The notes under the pieces: model-generated
What the model saw: only the letters and a program-made list of their open reading frames with translations
The model's database searches: none
Told to the model about the DNA's origin: nothing
Assembly (NCBI GenBank): GCA_022559985.1
Contig: JAFJTR010000008.1
Coordinates: 1-64,000 of the forward strand
Length of the DNA: 64,000 bases
Direction: 5' to 3'
From: Parastagonospora avenae f. sp. tritici 18332-5
Lineage: Eukaryota > Ascomycota > Dothideomycetes > Pleosporales > Phaeosphaeriaceae
Program-made: the position numbers and the translations under genes
Shown: in pieces, positions 22,449 to 34,397 of the stretch
Layout: each line of letters starts with the position of its first letter
Position numbering within the stretch: the first letter of the stretch is position 1

Positions 22449-22962
22449 TCAGCGATGGTTAGACAGTGACCGCCGCCGCTCGTCCTCGTGCTCATCGTCG
22501 CTGTCATCCTTAAACCCCTCCTCCAACTCCCTCCCCAACCGCCTCTCCTCCTCCATCATACTGCGCCGCTGCTCCAGCGCTTCCCTCCGCCTCTCATCAA
22601 TCGGGTCAAACCCGACCATGCCTTCTCCCTCCTCGTCATCAAACAGCTCGTCATCCCCGCTGGCATCCACGACGCGCTGCGTGCGCCCCCAGCTCGAGGG
22701 CGCGAACAGGTTGTACAGCGCGTCGGAGAGTTTGGTGCGCCATGAGGTCGAGAACTCCGGGACGCCCGCGGGCATGGGCAGGTACTGGCTGTAGCGGCTG
22801 CGGTGGCGGCGCACGAAGGGCAGGACGATGAGGGCTAGCAGGACATAGAGGATAGCGGCGAGGAAGAGCGGTATGAGGATAGTCTGTGGGGGGAGTTAGT
22901 GAGGTGTGGAGTTGGTGGGATGGGGGCAGACGGACTTTGAGGAAGTGGGTAAAGCCCGCCAT
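22449..22962 (-). CDS. Small single-pass membrane protein, conserved fungal type
   Basis: Exons are 22962-22936 (nine codons, MAGFTHFLK) and 22883-22449, with a 52-nt intron (GTCCGT to CCACAG), giving 153 residues. After splicing residues 10-34 form one transmembrane helix (TILIPLFLAAILYVLLALIV) followed by basic RRHRSRYSQYLP, so the bulk probably faces the cytosol. The C-terminal half is acidic and coiled (FDPIDERRREALEQRRSMMEEERRLGRELEEGF). I know of no defined function. The intron restores the helix, because without splicing the second segment reads as proline-rich noise. It shares a 669-bp upstream region with the divergent formin gene. Confidence 0.75.
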
Positions 22963-23631
22963 GGCTGGGGTTGCATGTGCGGTATACGCAAGTGGTGAGC
23001 GAGGAGCTGGACTGCTACGCCACAGCTGGAGAGAGGTTTTGTGAGCAAATGCGTCTGGAGAGACGGAGCGTCGGCATGCACATGCGCATGCGCATTCACG
23101 GCTGGGCTCTCAGACCATGCGCCACACAAATCCAGGGCAGGGCACGTCTCAGGAGAAGCACATGGGGGTCTGGCGCGGGCACTGGGCAGCTCTCGACGGT
23201 TCACTCACTGAAACACTTGCGGACTCAGTTTGAGCTGCGATTACTCATTGCCATTCTGTCATTCTATCATTCCCATTTTGTTACCGTGGTCTATCTGTTG
23301 TAATTGTATATGCATTCATAGCTCCGGCACTCCATTACCGTTAATGCACCTCCCCTTTGACGAGGACTAGCGGCACCTTCCCGCATTCACTGCAGCACCC
23401 CAGGCCGCATGCCCACCTCCGACGCCGCGAAGTCAAATCCAAATTAATTCGACTTCGCATTTCGACGCCCGTCACGTCACGCCCCGCACTCGTTTCAGCA
23501 GCTGCCGTCGGCCGCACAGCAGCTCGCAGCTATAGGGCGCGCATCAATACAACGCACACCGGCCGCTGGGGGAGGACACGTCAAGGCTCGAGGCTGCGGC
23601 ACCGGGCAGCGCATAGCATTAACAGCAGACG
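22963..23631. promoter_or_regulatory. Shared divergent promoter region (membrane protein / formin)
   Basis: Both genes start outward from this 669-bp region. It contains several CACATGCGCATGCGCA-like alternating purine-pyrimidine stretches near 23080 and no recognised gene. The boundary between the two promoters is unknown. Confidence 0.45.
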
Positions 23632-26600
23632 ATGGACGGCAAGGGCCGGCACACCTCATCCGCCGGCAAGTTTTTTGGGCGGAGACTGCACAAGGACAAG
23701 GAAAAAGGCCCCTCGGACCCGCGACATGGCCAGCAGCAATCCACCGACAGCCCGCCTGGCAGCGCTCACGGTTCGCAGAGCTCGCGCCATTCGCACCGTC
23801 ACAGCACCTCGGCCGCCTCGATTGACCGCCCCGTATCCATGAGCGCCGAGGGCATCTTTGCGCGCGCAGGACCCATCTCCACCATCGATGCCCCGCGACA
23901 CGGTGACGACGCCGCCTCGCGCTCCCACGAGCCGCTGCCACACCACCTGAACAAGGGCGGCGGCGACTTCCACCAGTACCCTGTCTTCAACCCCTCGGCC
24001 ATGCCACAGCAGAACGGCTACTCGAATGCCGTCCCACGCCCCCCGCCGCACGCTGGCGGCACCACCATCGCCTCGAGCCAGCCCGGCGACCGCGGCGTGA
24101 GTATGCAGCAATGGGGGGCCCGCGACAGCAGCAAGAACGGCGGCGGCAGCTACTCGTACTATGCTGCCACCGACTCGTCCGCCAACACGCGCGCCTCGTC
24201 CGACCAGGCGAGCATCTACTCGAACGATTCCAAGACTCGCGGGTCGAATGTCTTCTACCCGCAGAACCCCTCCCAGACCACCTTCTCCTCGATTGGCCTG
24301 GATGCAGGCAGCCTCTTGCCCACGGCTACGTCCACACCCCGCGACTCGCACCGCCATCTGCTGCACTACAATTCCTCTTCGCCCTCATCCTCCACCCCCT
24401 CGCTCGCCCAGCAGACGTTCAGCATACAGCGGCCGCCCGACCATGTCATCGAGAAGGAGTTCATGAATCTGATGGTGAAGCGGGGGTGGAAGAGCTTGCC
24501 CGAGCAGGCTCGGCGGCAAATGGAGGCCTACAAGATCGACAAGAAGTGGACGCTGGTGTATCAGGACAAGCTGGCCGAGTTCAAGCACGACGAGAAGAAG
24601 CGCCAGACCCAACGGACCACGTACGTGGGCGGAGCAAGAGAAGACATCCTCACGCGGGCAGAGGAGGAGGGCTCGCCCGAGTGGTACGTCAAGAAGGTCA
24701 TGGACAACTCCATCACGATCAAGCAGATGTCGAGTCTGGAGATCAGCTTAAGAACACAGCCGATTGCGTGGGTCAGGACCTTCATCGAGGCGCAGGGCCA
24801 GATTGCGCTTACAAATGTGCTCTCCAAGATCAACCGCAGGAAAGGAACGGGGCCGACACCGCCACCGAGTGTGCTGGCCCAGAAGGCGGAAAACGACGTG
24901 GAAAGAGAATACGAAATTATCAAGTGCTTGAAGGCGTTGATGAACAACAAGTACGGTGCTGACAACGCGATCAACCATCCCTCGATCATCCAGGCGCTGT
25001 GCGGATCTCTCACTGCGGCACGACTCAACACCCGGAAAGTCGCATCCGATGTCCTCACGTTTTTGTGTCATTGGGGCGACGGACAGGGGCACGAAAAGGT
25101 CTTGCAAGCGCTCGACAATCTCAAGGCGCAGTATGGCGAGAGCAGCCGGTTTGACGCATGGCTGCGCATCGTCGAAGTTACCGTGGATGGCCGTGGCAAG
25201 ATGGGCTCCATGGTCGGCGCATCAGACGAGGTGCGCAGCGGCGGCATTGGTGTCGAGAACCTCCTGATGGAATACGCGATCGCGACCCTCTTCCTCATCA
25301 ATATGATTGTGGATGCGCCAGAACGCGACCTACAGCTTCGAATGCACATCCGTGCCCAGTTCACAGGATGCGGTATCAAGCGCATCTTCTCCAAGATGGA
25401 GGGCTTTCAGTACGAGGTCATCGACAAGCAGATCGAGCGGTACATGAACAACGAGGCTGTTGACTATGAAGACTTCCTCGAGCGCGAGAACAACTCCATG
25501 GTGGACGACATCGAGGGCGAAGCCAAGGACCTCAATGATCCAAGCCAGATCGCGGATGCCATCATGCAGAAGGTTGCGGGTAGTCGGACGCAAGACTACT
25601 TCCTGTCTGCTATGCAACATCTTCTGATTATTCGAGACACAGAGGGCGAAGACCGCCTGAAGATGTTCCAGCTAGTGGACCAGATGTTGAGCTACGTGGC
25701 TATGGACCGCCGCCTGCCAGACATGGACCTGAAGCAAAGTCTGAATTTCACGGTTCAGTCGTTGCTTGACAAGCTGTACACCGATGCCGAAGCTCGGCAG
25801 CAGCGCGATGAGATGATCGAAGCAAGACAAGTTGCAGACTCGGCCATTGCAGAGCGTGATGAAGTCAAGGCCCAGCTCGAGTTGGGCGCAGATGGCTTGG
25901 TCCAGAAGCTTCAGAAACAGCTTGCTGAGCAAGAGCGCATGATCGAGCTCCGCGGCAGGCAGGTCGAGCAGATGAAAGCCGAACTTGCGGAGACTCAACG
26001 GATAAGAGCCCAGGAGCTCCAACGCAACGAGCTGGAGACACGTGAATTGTACCTCATGCTCAGGGACGCACAAGATGTGGCTGACTCTGCCGCAAAGAAG
26101 GGCGGGAAGGAGGGCTTGGCTGCTCAAGATCCGGCGCAGATGCAGGGTATCATGGACCGCGAACGCTTGATGGGTAGACTCGAAATCCAGCTACAGCGTG
26201 CCAGGACCCAGGCCACCCTTGAAGGCAAGACTCTGCAGATGCAGCCGAGCGAGAAGCTCCGAGAGCTGCGAGAGAAGATGGAGGGCACCATGGGTGAACA
26301 GTCACAAGCAGAATTCGAAGGCCTGGAGCCTGGCGCTTTCGGCTCGGTGCGTCGTGGAAAGAGTGTCGTTCCCCGCAGAAAACCTCTTCCGGGTCTTCCT
26401 GGAGAGGCTGGCGAGGACGAGTTTTCAGACTTGGGCGACGACGAGGACATGATCATCGAGAAGCCGCGTCTTATCCAGATGCACAAGCCCAAGCTCAGTA
26501 CATCGACAGCCAATGCCCTCCTTGGAGAGATCTCCTCAAAAGTCAAGACATACGATGATTCAGACGCGGAAGACGGTGGCGACGGTGTTACTACCGGACC

Positions 26601-28939
26601 TTCACATCCAAGTCTCGAATCAGACTCTCCCAAGACGCCTGCAGACGCTGATGCCGCCAAGTCTGGCGTTCCACCACCTCCACCCCCACCACCTGGTGCC
26701 CTCGGATTTCCCGCTAACATTCCCCCTCCGCCGCCTATGCCCGGCACTAATGCTAATATTCCTCCTCCACCACCACCACCACCACCAGGAAAGCTTGGCT
26801 TTGGCATTCCCCCACCACCTCCCATGCCTGGTATGAAGGGTATCCCGCCACCACCACCTATGCCTGGAGATGGCAGCATGCCACCACCGCCGCCGCCACC
26901 AATGCCTGGCGGCAAACGACCGGGCTTCATGCCCAAGGCTCCTGGCTTTCACGGTGCACCCTCAGTGTCGCTATCTGGGCCACGTCCTAAGAAGAAGCTC
27001 AAGGCACTGCATTGGGAGAAGGTCGACTCTCCACAGACCACCGTGTGGGCCACACGTGGTCTCACCTCTGAAGAAAAGGAAGAGAAGTACCAAGAGCTGT
27101 CGAAGAAGGGTGTGCTCGAGGAAGTCGAGAAACTCTTCATGGCCAAGGAGATCAAGCAGCTTGGCAAGAAGCAGGACAAGAAGAACGAGAAGAAGCAGAT
27201 CATCTCGCGCGATCTCATGCACAACTTCCAGATTAGTATGGCCAAGTTTTCATCTGTGCCGGTCGAAGACTTTGTCAACATGGTCATCCATTGCGAAACG
27301 AGAATATTGGACGATCCTGTGGTTATGGAGTTCTTGCAAAAGAACGACTTCTGCGATATTCCAGACAACACGGCCAAACTCATGGCGCCGTATGCAAAGG
27401 ACTGGACCGGGCCCAATGCTGTCGCGAGCACTCGCGAGCAAGACCCTACTGAGTTGACAAGGGAGGATCAGATCTACCTCTACACCGCGTACGAACTACA
27501 TGGCTACTGGAAGAGTAGGATGCGGGCGCTTGCACTCACTCGAACATACGAGACTGAGTACGACGAGATTTCGAACAAGCTTTTGGAAGTTTCGCGGGTA
27601 TCGGAAAGCTTGAGGGATTCGACTAGTCTGATCAGTGTTCTTGGTCTCATTCTCGATATTGGTAACTTCATGAACGACGCCAACAAGCAAGCCAACGGTT
27701 TCAAGCTCTCAACACTTTCACGACTGGGTATGCTCAAGGATGACAAGAACGAATCCACGTTTGCCGACCTCGTTGAACGTATCGTCCGCAACCAGTACTC
27801 TGGCTGGGAAGGTTTCACCGACGAGATCGGTGGCGTCATCACTGCACAGAAGATCAACGTCGAGCAGCTCATCCAGGACGCGAAGAAGTACATTGACAAC
27901 ATCAAGAACGTCCAAATGTCGCTTGACGCCGGTAACTTGTCTGATCCCACCAAGTTCCATCCAGAAGACAAGGTTGCGATTGTCGTGCAAAGGAGCATGA
28001 AGGAGGCGAGAAGGAAGGCGGAGCAACTACAAGTCTTCCTCGAGGATATGCAAAAGAGCTACGACGACATCATGGCGTTCTATGGCGAAGATCCAACAGA
28101 CGACAGCGCGCGGAGAGAGTTCTTTGCCAAGCTGGCGAACTTTGTTCAGGAGTGGAAGGTTAGTCCACACCACATCCATCAACGCGAGCTCTATATGCTA
28201 ACCAGGACAGAAATCCCGCGAAAAGAACACCCAGCTCGAAGACCAATGGCGCCGCAACGAGATCTCCATGCGCCGCAAACAGGCCGCCCTCAACCCTCTC
28301 TCGCCATCTGCGCTCTCTTCCGACTCCGATGCGCCAAAATCCCCCGCCTCAACCGGTGCAATGGACGACCTACTGCAGAAACTTCGTGCCGCGAAACCCG
28401 AAGCAAGAGACCAACGAGACCGCCGCCGCCGCGCGCGCCTCAAGGACAAGCACCAAGTGCGCGTCGCCTCAGGCCAGAAGATCCCCGAGCTCGGCATCAA
28501 CGTCGAAGAGGGCGCCGAAGGCTCCGCTGCCGAAGGCGACGACCCAGCAGCCAAAGCCATCGTTTCGCCAACTAGCGACACCGCTGATCCCGAACCTCCC
28601 GCTGATATTGCAGACCGCGCAGCTGCGATGCTAGAGGGTCTACAAGGCGGCTCCAGCCTCAATAAAGACGGCAGTCTATCTGTCCGACGAAGAAGAGAAT
28701 CCGCAGATACTGAGCGCCAAAGAAGGCGAAATCGCAGACAACAGGCTAGTAAAACCGATGATGAGGGTAGTGTGATGAGCCCCAGTACGATTCCTGAGGA
28801 AGATGGGAATAGGGAGGAGGGGGGTGATGCTGAGGCGGACGTGGAAGTTGTCATTAGTCCGCCAAGTCCTGAGAGGAATAGGGAGAAAGAGGATGGGGAG
28901 GAAGCGGAGGGGAGGTTGCCGACGCCGCCGCCTGAGTAG
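23632..28939 (+). CDS. sepA: Diaphanous-related formin, SepA/Bni1 type
   Basis: Exons are 23632-28158 and 28211-28939 (52-nt intron), giving 1751 residues. Domain order is complete for a Rho-controlled actin nucleator. It has a Ser/His-rich disordered N-tail (1-260), GTPase-binding plus FH3 region (about 265-690, from EKEFMNLMVKRGW), coiled coil (about 720-860), profilin-binding FH1 with runs of PPPPP (about 1010-1105), FH2 (about 1115-1500, with LKALHWEKVD and LGLILDIGNFMNDA), and a C-terminal DAD (AMDDLLQKL followed by RDRRRRARLKDK, about 1560-1580). It builds unbranched actin cables at the hyphal tip and the septal ring. The acceptor giving EWKKSREKNTQLEDQW was chosen because it alone links FH2 to the DAD frame. 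It is intact, the longest gene here. Confidence 0.96.
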
Positions 28940-29466
28940 GTTGTTGAGATACCCGCATATATTGTTGTTTTTGGTTCTGCTGTTGTTGGTTTCTGGAACG
29001 GGGCTGGGTTGGTTGTGTGGCATCGCAAAGTCAAGCAACAGACTTTTGGATTGGAGAGGGAAGGAGAGAGAGAGCATATAGGCGGAATTGAAAGATATTG
29101 CTATTTCAAATTCAAAGCTTATGTTCCAGTCTTGCTCCTGAGTCTTCGAGAAAGTGAGTCTGTATTTCCTTTCATAGGATCGGGCGGCTTTGGAAGTGCA
29201 GCGACTGTCTGCATAGCCTGTTGATGTGGGATGTTCTTTCCCTTCCATTCTCTCGCAGTATGTTTCATTTGCTATTACATTGCAAGGGGCACATTTGGTG
29301 CCTGGTAGCTGTCATCCCAGTATCCTTCACTGACAACGCCGCACGGACCTTCCCAAATGGCCGCTAAGCCAACGCCTTCTGACATAAGAAGAGTGTAAAA
29401 ATTGCTAACAAAATCGTCGACCAAGGTAAACGACTCTACTCTCTCGAGGTTCAACTACTTATCGAA
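28940..29466. other. Intergenic region after formin
   Basis: T/G-rich DNA follows the formin stop and probably contains its 3' UTR. The right part (CTACTCTCTCGAGGTTC) is the leader of the F-box gene. No gene seen. Confidence 0.5.
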
Positions 29467-30306
29467 ATGGCATCCAATACCTCAGGCTACAATTTGCGAC
29501 CGCGTAAACGAGCTTTGTCCATGTCGGCGGAGACTGCAACAACTGCCATCGGAACGTCTGCAAAGACACGGATAGTCGTTCCTCGGCCTCTCAATGCTCC
29601 TCAGACTGTGCCGAAACTCAAAAGGCGCAAGAAGCTGCCGCCAGTGCCTCCTCATCTACCTCCTCGTCCTCCGTCGGATATCTTTCGCAGTCTCCCGGAG
29701 GAGCTCTTGATGTCGATATACCGCTTTGTAAGTGCATCAGCGTTTTTGCTCGAGTCATAAATGTTGGAACAACTACTAATAAGATACAGTGCGACAGGGA
29801 AACCAAAGTCTCCCTCCTGAAAATCTCTACGCAGCACGCCCGTATTGGGACTGAGGTCTGCTTCAGGGACATTTCAATCACGAACACAGAAGATACAGAC
29901 GACACCAAGGATGTCGGGAATCTACTTCCAAATCTCTCCAAGTTCACCCGGCATTTGGAACTGCAGACTTCGGACAAAGGAAGCGTGGACAGTTTCAGGC
30001 GACTGCTCTCGCACCTACCAAGCATCCTAGCACTTACGTCACTGCGCATAGTCGGCACGCTCGGCCTCATGGCGTATAGATCCCTGTTCGAATTCCTGAC
30101 CAGCGACGATGCCGACAGACTGAGATCGCAGCTCCGAATTCTCACACTACCCATCGCTTCGCCTCGTCAGACAAAATTTATTCGGGCTCACGACAGCGCT
30201 AAGCGGCGTGATGTGTCTGACTGCCACATAGTCATCAAGTTCAAGGCGCAGATGTAAGACGGGAAGGAAATGCTGCGCGAGATAGGTTTTGCTGGATACT
30301 CTGACA

Positions 30307-30487
30307 CTGCCCATGGCCACAGTCCGCAACAAACAAATCAAATATGCCTCTTATAAAGACCCACTTACCTATCTAGGTAGGATCTAAACCTCTACGGGTA
30401 ACTACTAGGCCTAAACAGGTAATCAATCAAATCAAACATGGCCTCTCTGGACCCACTTAATTGATTGTTGCGGAGTCTGCCCATGGC
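30307..30487. mobile_element. MITE-like 159-bp insertion with 11-bp duplicated flanks
   Basis: CTGCCCATGGC occurs at 30307-30317 and again at 30477-30487. The 159 bp between them have imperfect terminal inverted repeats: the left end reads AGTCCGCAACAAACAAAT (from 30321), and the reverse complement of the right end reads ACTCCGCAACAATCAATT. Including the flanking palindromic CCATGG, 23 of 28 positions match. No coding capacity. Removing one flank copy plus the insert restores the F-box reading frame, which is strong evidence for insertion into coding DNA. An 11-bp duplication would suit a Mutator-like origin, but the class is a guess. Confidence 0.65.
30334..30459 (+). repeat. Imperfect 33-nt direct repeat inside the insertion
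   Basis: CAAATCAAATATGCCTCT...GACCCACTTA at 30334-30367 recurs as CAAATCAAACATGGCCTCT...GACCCACTTA at 30428-30459. It lies within the MITE-like insert. Confidence 0.55.
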
Positions 30488-31309
30488 ATCGCACGCGAGG
30501 TCTACGGAACCCCTCTTGGGGTAGTTAGGGACGCCATGCGCGTTTTCGGTGGCGTTGACATACGGCATCTCGAGTCGATGAAGCTCTCGGGAAAGGACAA
30601 TCGAGGCCCATCCAGGAACACCGTCTACGACGATCCAGTCAAGAACCTGGGCCTTTACCACCCGCACAACCCCATCAGCTTGACGGAGCTCATCTTCAAC
30701 GATTACAAACTCGAGCACCTCCCCACGAGCATAAACGTCACCATCGCCCTCTCAACCCTCTGCACCCTCCGCCTCCACCAATGCGACAACACAGACGACA
30801 TATTCCCCAACCTAACCCCCTACATCCACCTGCACACTCTCGAAATCGAGAACTTCACGTCCAAACACCCGTTGTCCCTAACAAACCTCCTCCCCTTCCT
30901 CTCCTCCTTCACCCTCAGATCCCTCATCTACAGCCTGCCCGACACCACATCCACCTGGACAGCCAAGCCCATCATCGACGCACTCAAGAGCCACGAGGAG
31001 CTCCAAACCTGCATCCTCAGCATCGGCACCCACGCCGCCACCCTCCCCGACCTCCGCGCCCTGCGCTCCAACGACCCCCATCTCCGCACCCTCGGCTTCC
31101 GCATCAACCCCGCTAACAAGACGCCGCGCAACAAACACTTAACGCACAACCTAGCTGTCGAAGTCGTGCAGTTCCGCGAGCTGAAGAAGTGGCAGATCGT
31201 GGGGAGTATGCCGCGCGGCGTCGGCGGCATGGATTCGTGTAAAGCGAGGTATCTGGCGGATTCGATGCGCAGGACGTATGAAGGGTTGGTGGGGGAAGTG
31301 TGTGGATAA

Positions 31310-32473
31310 GGGCGATTAGTGTTTGGGGGAGGGTGGATTCGTATAGTCGCGAGGACATTGAGGCGGGGGAGGTTCCGCGGGTGAGGGAGTATTTTTATTA
31401 GGGGGCGGGAGAGTAGAAGGTGGCAGTGTTGGGGAGGTGTGATGGATACGTGAATGTGTAGAGGGCGAGAATGCCCTGAGTTCGAATAATCGATTATTTC
31501 TTTTGGATTTGCGAGATACTATGATACTCGTTGACAACGGCTGCTCTTGTTTGATCAATGGGTTGCAGGCTCTCCGTGCGTGGGTATACTCACCCGTCTA
31601 CTGGATATAATACTCGTGATTCCGTACTGTAAGTAGTCACTTCGCTGCGTCTTTGCAGCTGTGACGGAGAATTTGTAACGGCGAGTTCTCTTCTTCTTCA
31701 ACAGACTGCTTCTTGGCAGTCTGGTCAATGAAAAAAAGAGTTGGGTTTTCCGATCGTTAGCAAGAGGACCAAACTGCCCTTCTGCTTAGGTCACCGGCGA
31801 CCGGCGAGTTGGGTTTGATTCGTCATCGAAGACACCAACAAGTCTTTAACTAGATCTTTAGAAGATCTCCGCGGCTGGATTCGGTCGTCAGCAAGAGCTC
31901 CAGCAGACTCCGCCTACATTTTCCGAAGATCTCCTTTTTGGAACCGTCACCCACATCCGTCTCGCAGAGTCTCCCCTCCAAACGACGGAGTTTGTTGCAA
32001 GCAACTCAACATAAGGCCGTATCAAATGCGCAAGACTCTGTACCGTGGCCGAACCACAAAACGATCGCAGGGACGCGTAGACACTATCAAGGTCGTATGA
32101 GCGTGAAGGGCCTCGAAGGATGGTCAAAAGAGACCAATCCGTGAAGGTATGGAAAGAGTGGCGAGAAGAAGGCCAAATAAGCAGGCAAGCTAGAAGCTTG
32201 TGGCAGGAAGGAAAGATCGGTGGCAAGGAGGAGAGAAGAAGGGGTTGGTTGAGGGCGGAGTTAGGAGTAGGAGAAAGAGTTGGGGGTGGGAAAGTTACAT
32301 ATACATAAGCGACAACCGCTTGCGCTAGGTAACGCTAGAGCTTCTTCGACTAGCTCCATATGGCACGTGACTCTACGTCCGCGCAAGTAGATATCTCGAG
32401 CTAGTGATTTCACAAGCTGCATGCCGACAAATTGGTGAACTCCAGCAATTGGTAATGGCCTACTCACGTCACC
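31310..32473. other. Spacer between the two F-box paralogs
   Basis: No gene. A small hairpin-capable sequence (CAGACTG...CAGTCTG near 31700) and G-rich tracts are the only structure noticed. Confidence 0.4.
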
Positions 32474-34397
32474 ATGGCTCCACGTATGACGCACAAGAAA
32501 CATGGGGCGCTCAAACGAGCTCGGTCGCAGTCAACCTCACCATCAAGACCAGCGACAGATCCCACATCTACCACAAACGTCCGAAGGCCTAAGCGAGCGC
32601 ACATCGAGGGATCGACAAACGATAAGCATACAGTACGAGAATCCACATGGTCGAAGTGCAAAGCTCTCCCAGAGGAACTCATTGTGAGAGTGTTCACTTA
32701 TGTAAGTATACGCGCGTAACTACCTATCATATCTCATAAAGTGTAGCCATGACACTCCTCATTGCTACAGAGGAAATTCAAGTGTCGCTAATATACCTCC
32801 TTATCGGGCTTCGATGGTCTAAAGCGTGCTCAGAACCCATCGCAATCATACTTGAAGACCACCAGCATTATGAATTCGTGACTGATTTCGAACAGTGCGA
32901 CCTTGATGATAAGATTCAGCTCGGGAGAGTCTCCAAGCTCTTCAAACGCATCGGAACCGAATCTCGCTTTCGCAGTGTCTCTGTAACTCTGAGCCACACT
33001 AAGCCGTGCAAGAGCTTCCAGCAGTTCGACGACTTCCTGACGAACCTTGACTTTACTCGTCACATTCGAGTGAGTGTTATAGACACTGAAGCTGGTCGCA
33101 AAAGATCAAGATGCTGCTCAAACGGCTTGAGACGATCGCTCTTCGATCTCTTCGTATCAAGGGCAGCCTGGACGGCCATCTCTACTCACTTCTTGGCAAT
33201 GCATCCAACGACACTGTACGCGGCAAGACATTGATGTCACGTCTGGAGTACTTAGAGCTGCCTAATCGACGACTCAATGACATCATATATGCCCGCCGGC
33301 AACTTCCGTCATCGTTGCAGTCGTCTGAGATAATGTCTGATGTCCATACCTCAACCACGTTCAGATCAACGAAGCGAGAGAAAGGTACCGCTCATAGTCA
33401 GTGTAGCAGGTGCGCATGATAAGGTACATGATACAACTTTCGGTACGCCACGCTGATTCATCCAACACATCACAAACATATTCGGCCTGGAGCCACAATC
33501 TCTCGATTCTCTTACTCTCAGAGGCGATGGTGCTCATGTGTCTGACCGGCTGCGTTATTGCGAAACTCTTCTCGTTACCTACGGTCTGCGTTTCCCAGGA
33601 ACTCCTTCGACTTTGCCAGAGCTTGCTCTCGAGGACATGTACCTCCACATGATCTCACCGACAATGTTTACATCGTTTGCGCTGCCAAGCCTGCGAAAAT
33701 TGGTCATCAGTCAATGTAGCGAACTTCCTAGCGTTTTCCAACGCCTGATGGCAGCGAAAGATGAGATCCAGCTGTAGGTGCTGCAACTCGACTTCCACGA
33801 TGGCTTCCGCAGCATGCACCCAGTAGACCTGTACAATCTCTTTAGCTTTCTACAAACTTTCTTAAGTTTAGAGCAGTTCTATCTGAAAGTAGCGACCAGC
33901 TCCTGGGATGAAGACTACATTACAATCTCGCTCCAGGGCCAAAAAAGCTGGAGATATGTCCCATCAGCCTTGGTAGTAATTCTTTGAGCTTCTCAACCGT
34001 CCGAATCATTCGCTCCAATCACCCTTCCTTGGAAACCTCGAGTCACCGAGTGTATTCCATGAATGATAGGGTCACAGACATAGGTTACCCGTGCCCTAGG
34101 TACTCAAACAAACTCTCAGAAAGACAGGAACTCCGAATACAGAAACTGGCAAAAGAGATGGTGCTATTCAGAAGACTGGAGAGGTAGGAGGCCATGTGCA
34201 CAGTCTGCCCTGGAAATCCGGTTGCAAAAATGAAAAACTGGGCGGAGTACCTTCATCAATGTTGCCAGGATGCTGTTGGAGAAGGTGGAGATTGCAAGAT
34301 CGACATTATTTCCATCCTCATCACCGACTCCGGAGGTCTCCGTTCCAGGATCTCACCAGAGCCTTTCAAGTTCAACTTTCATCGCCCGAAAGATTGA
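32474..34397 (+). pseudogene. F-box protein gene 2, decayed paralog
   Basis: Exon 1 (32474-32701) carries a basic tail and the F-box start CKALPEELIVRVFTY. A 194-nt intron (32702-32895) leads to CDLDDKIQLGRVSKLFKRIGTESRF, at the same position and residue (TGC GAC) as in F-box gene 1. The similarity then runs through three frames: a one-base shift near 33070-33100 (to KIKMLLKRLETIALRSLRIKGSL), another between about 33300 and 33456 (to NIFGLEPQSLDSLTLRGDG), then an in-frame TAG at 33775-33777 (DEIQL-stop-VLQLDFHDG) and further stops to 34397. Leucine-rich spacing is visible throughout. Decay is further advanced than in gene 1. The limits of the 3' end are approximate. Confidence 0.65.

Larger units (their letters stand above)
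29467..31309 (+). pseudogene. F-box protein gene 1, interrupted
   Basis: Exon 1 (29467-29727) encodes a basic N-tail (YNLRPRKRA) and an F-box start (DIFRSLPEELLMSIYRF). A 62-nt intron leads to 29790 (CDRETKVSLLKIS). The frame then stops at TAA 30255-30257 (KFKAQM-stop-DGKEMLREIG), stays in the same phase to 30317, and is broken by a 170-bp insertion. It resumes at 30488 and continues as a leucine-rich protein to 31309 (LRLHQCDNTDDIFPNL, LHTLEIENF). Removing the insertion joins codons GCC CAT GGC exactly in phase. F-box proteins recruit substrates to SCF ubiquitin ligases. The gene at 32474 is a paralog with the same intron position. One stop plus one insertion indicate loss of full-length product; a truncated 242-residue protein from the first part could still be made. 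Confidence 0.68.

Noticed and set aside
23656..24366. 236-codon minus-strand frame opposite the formin N-terminus
   Set aside because: Overlaps the well-supported formin exon and has no domain; GC-rich shadow.
26124..26936. 270-codon minus-strand open frame opposite the formin FH1 region, rich in glycine
   Set aside because: It is the antisense of proline codons (CCN) in the polyproline stretch, which lack stops on the other strand.
28198..29034. 278-codon minus-strand frame opposite the formin DAD exon
   Set aside because: A shadow of the coding exon; Ser/Arg-rich composition follows from the sense codons.
30258..30317. Intron starting GTAAGA at 30254 to explain the TAA in F-box gene 1
   Set aside because: The only nearby acceptor gives a 32-nt intron, and later acceptors do not match the downstream phase.
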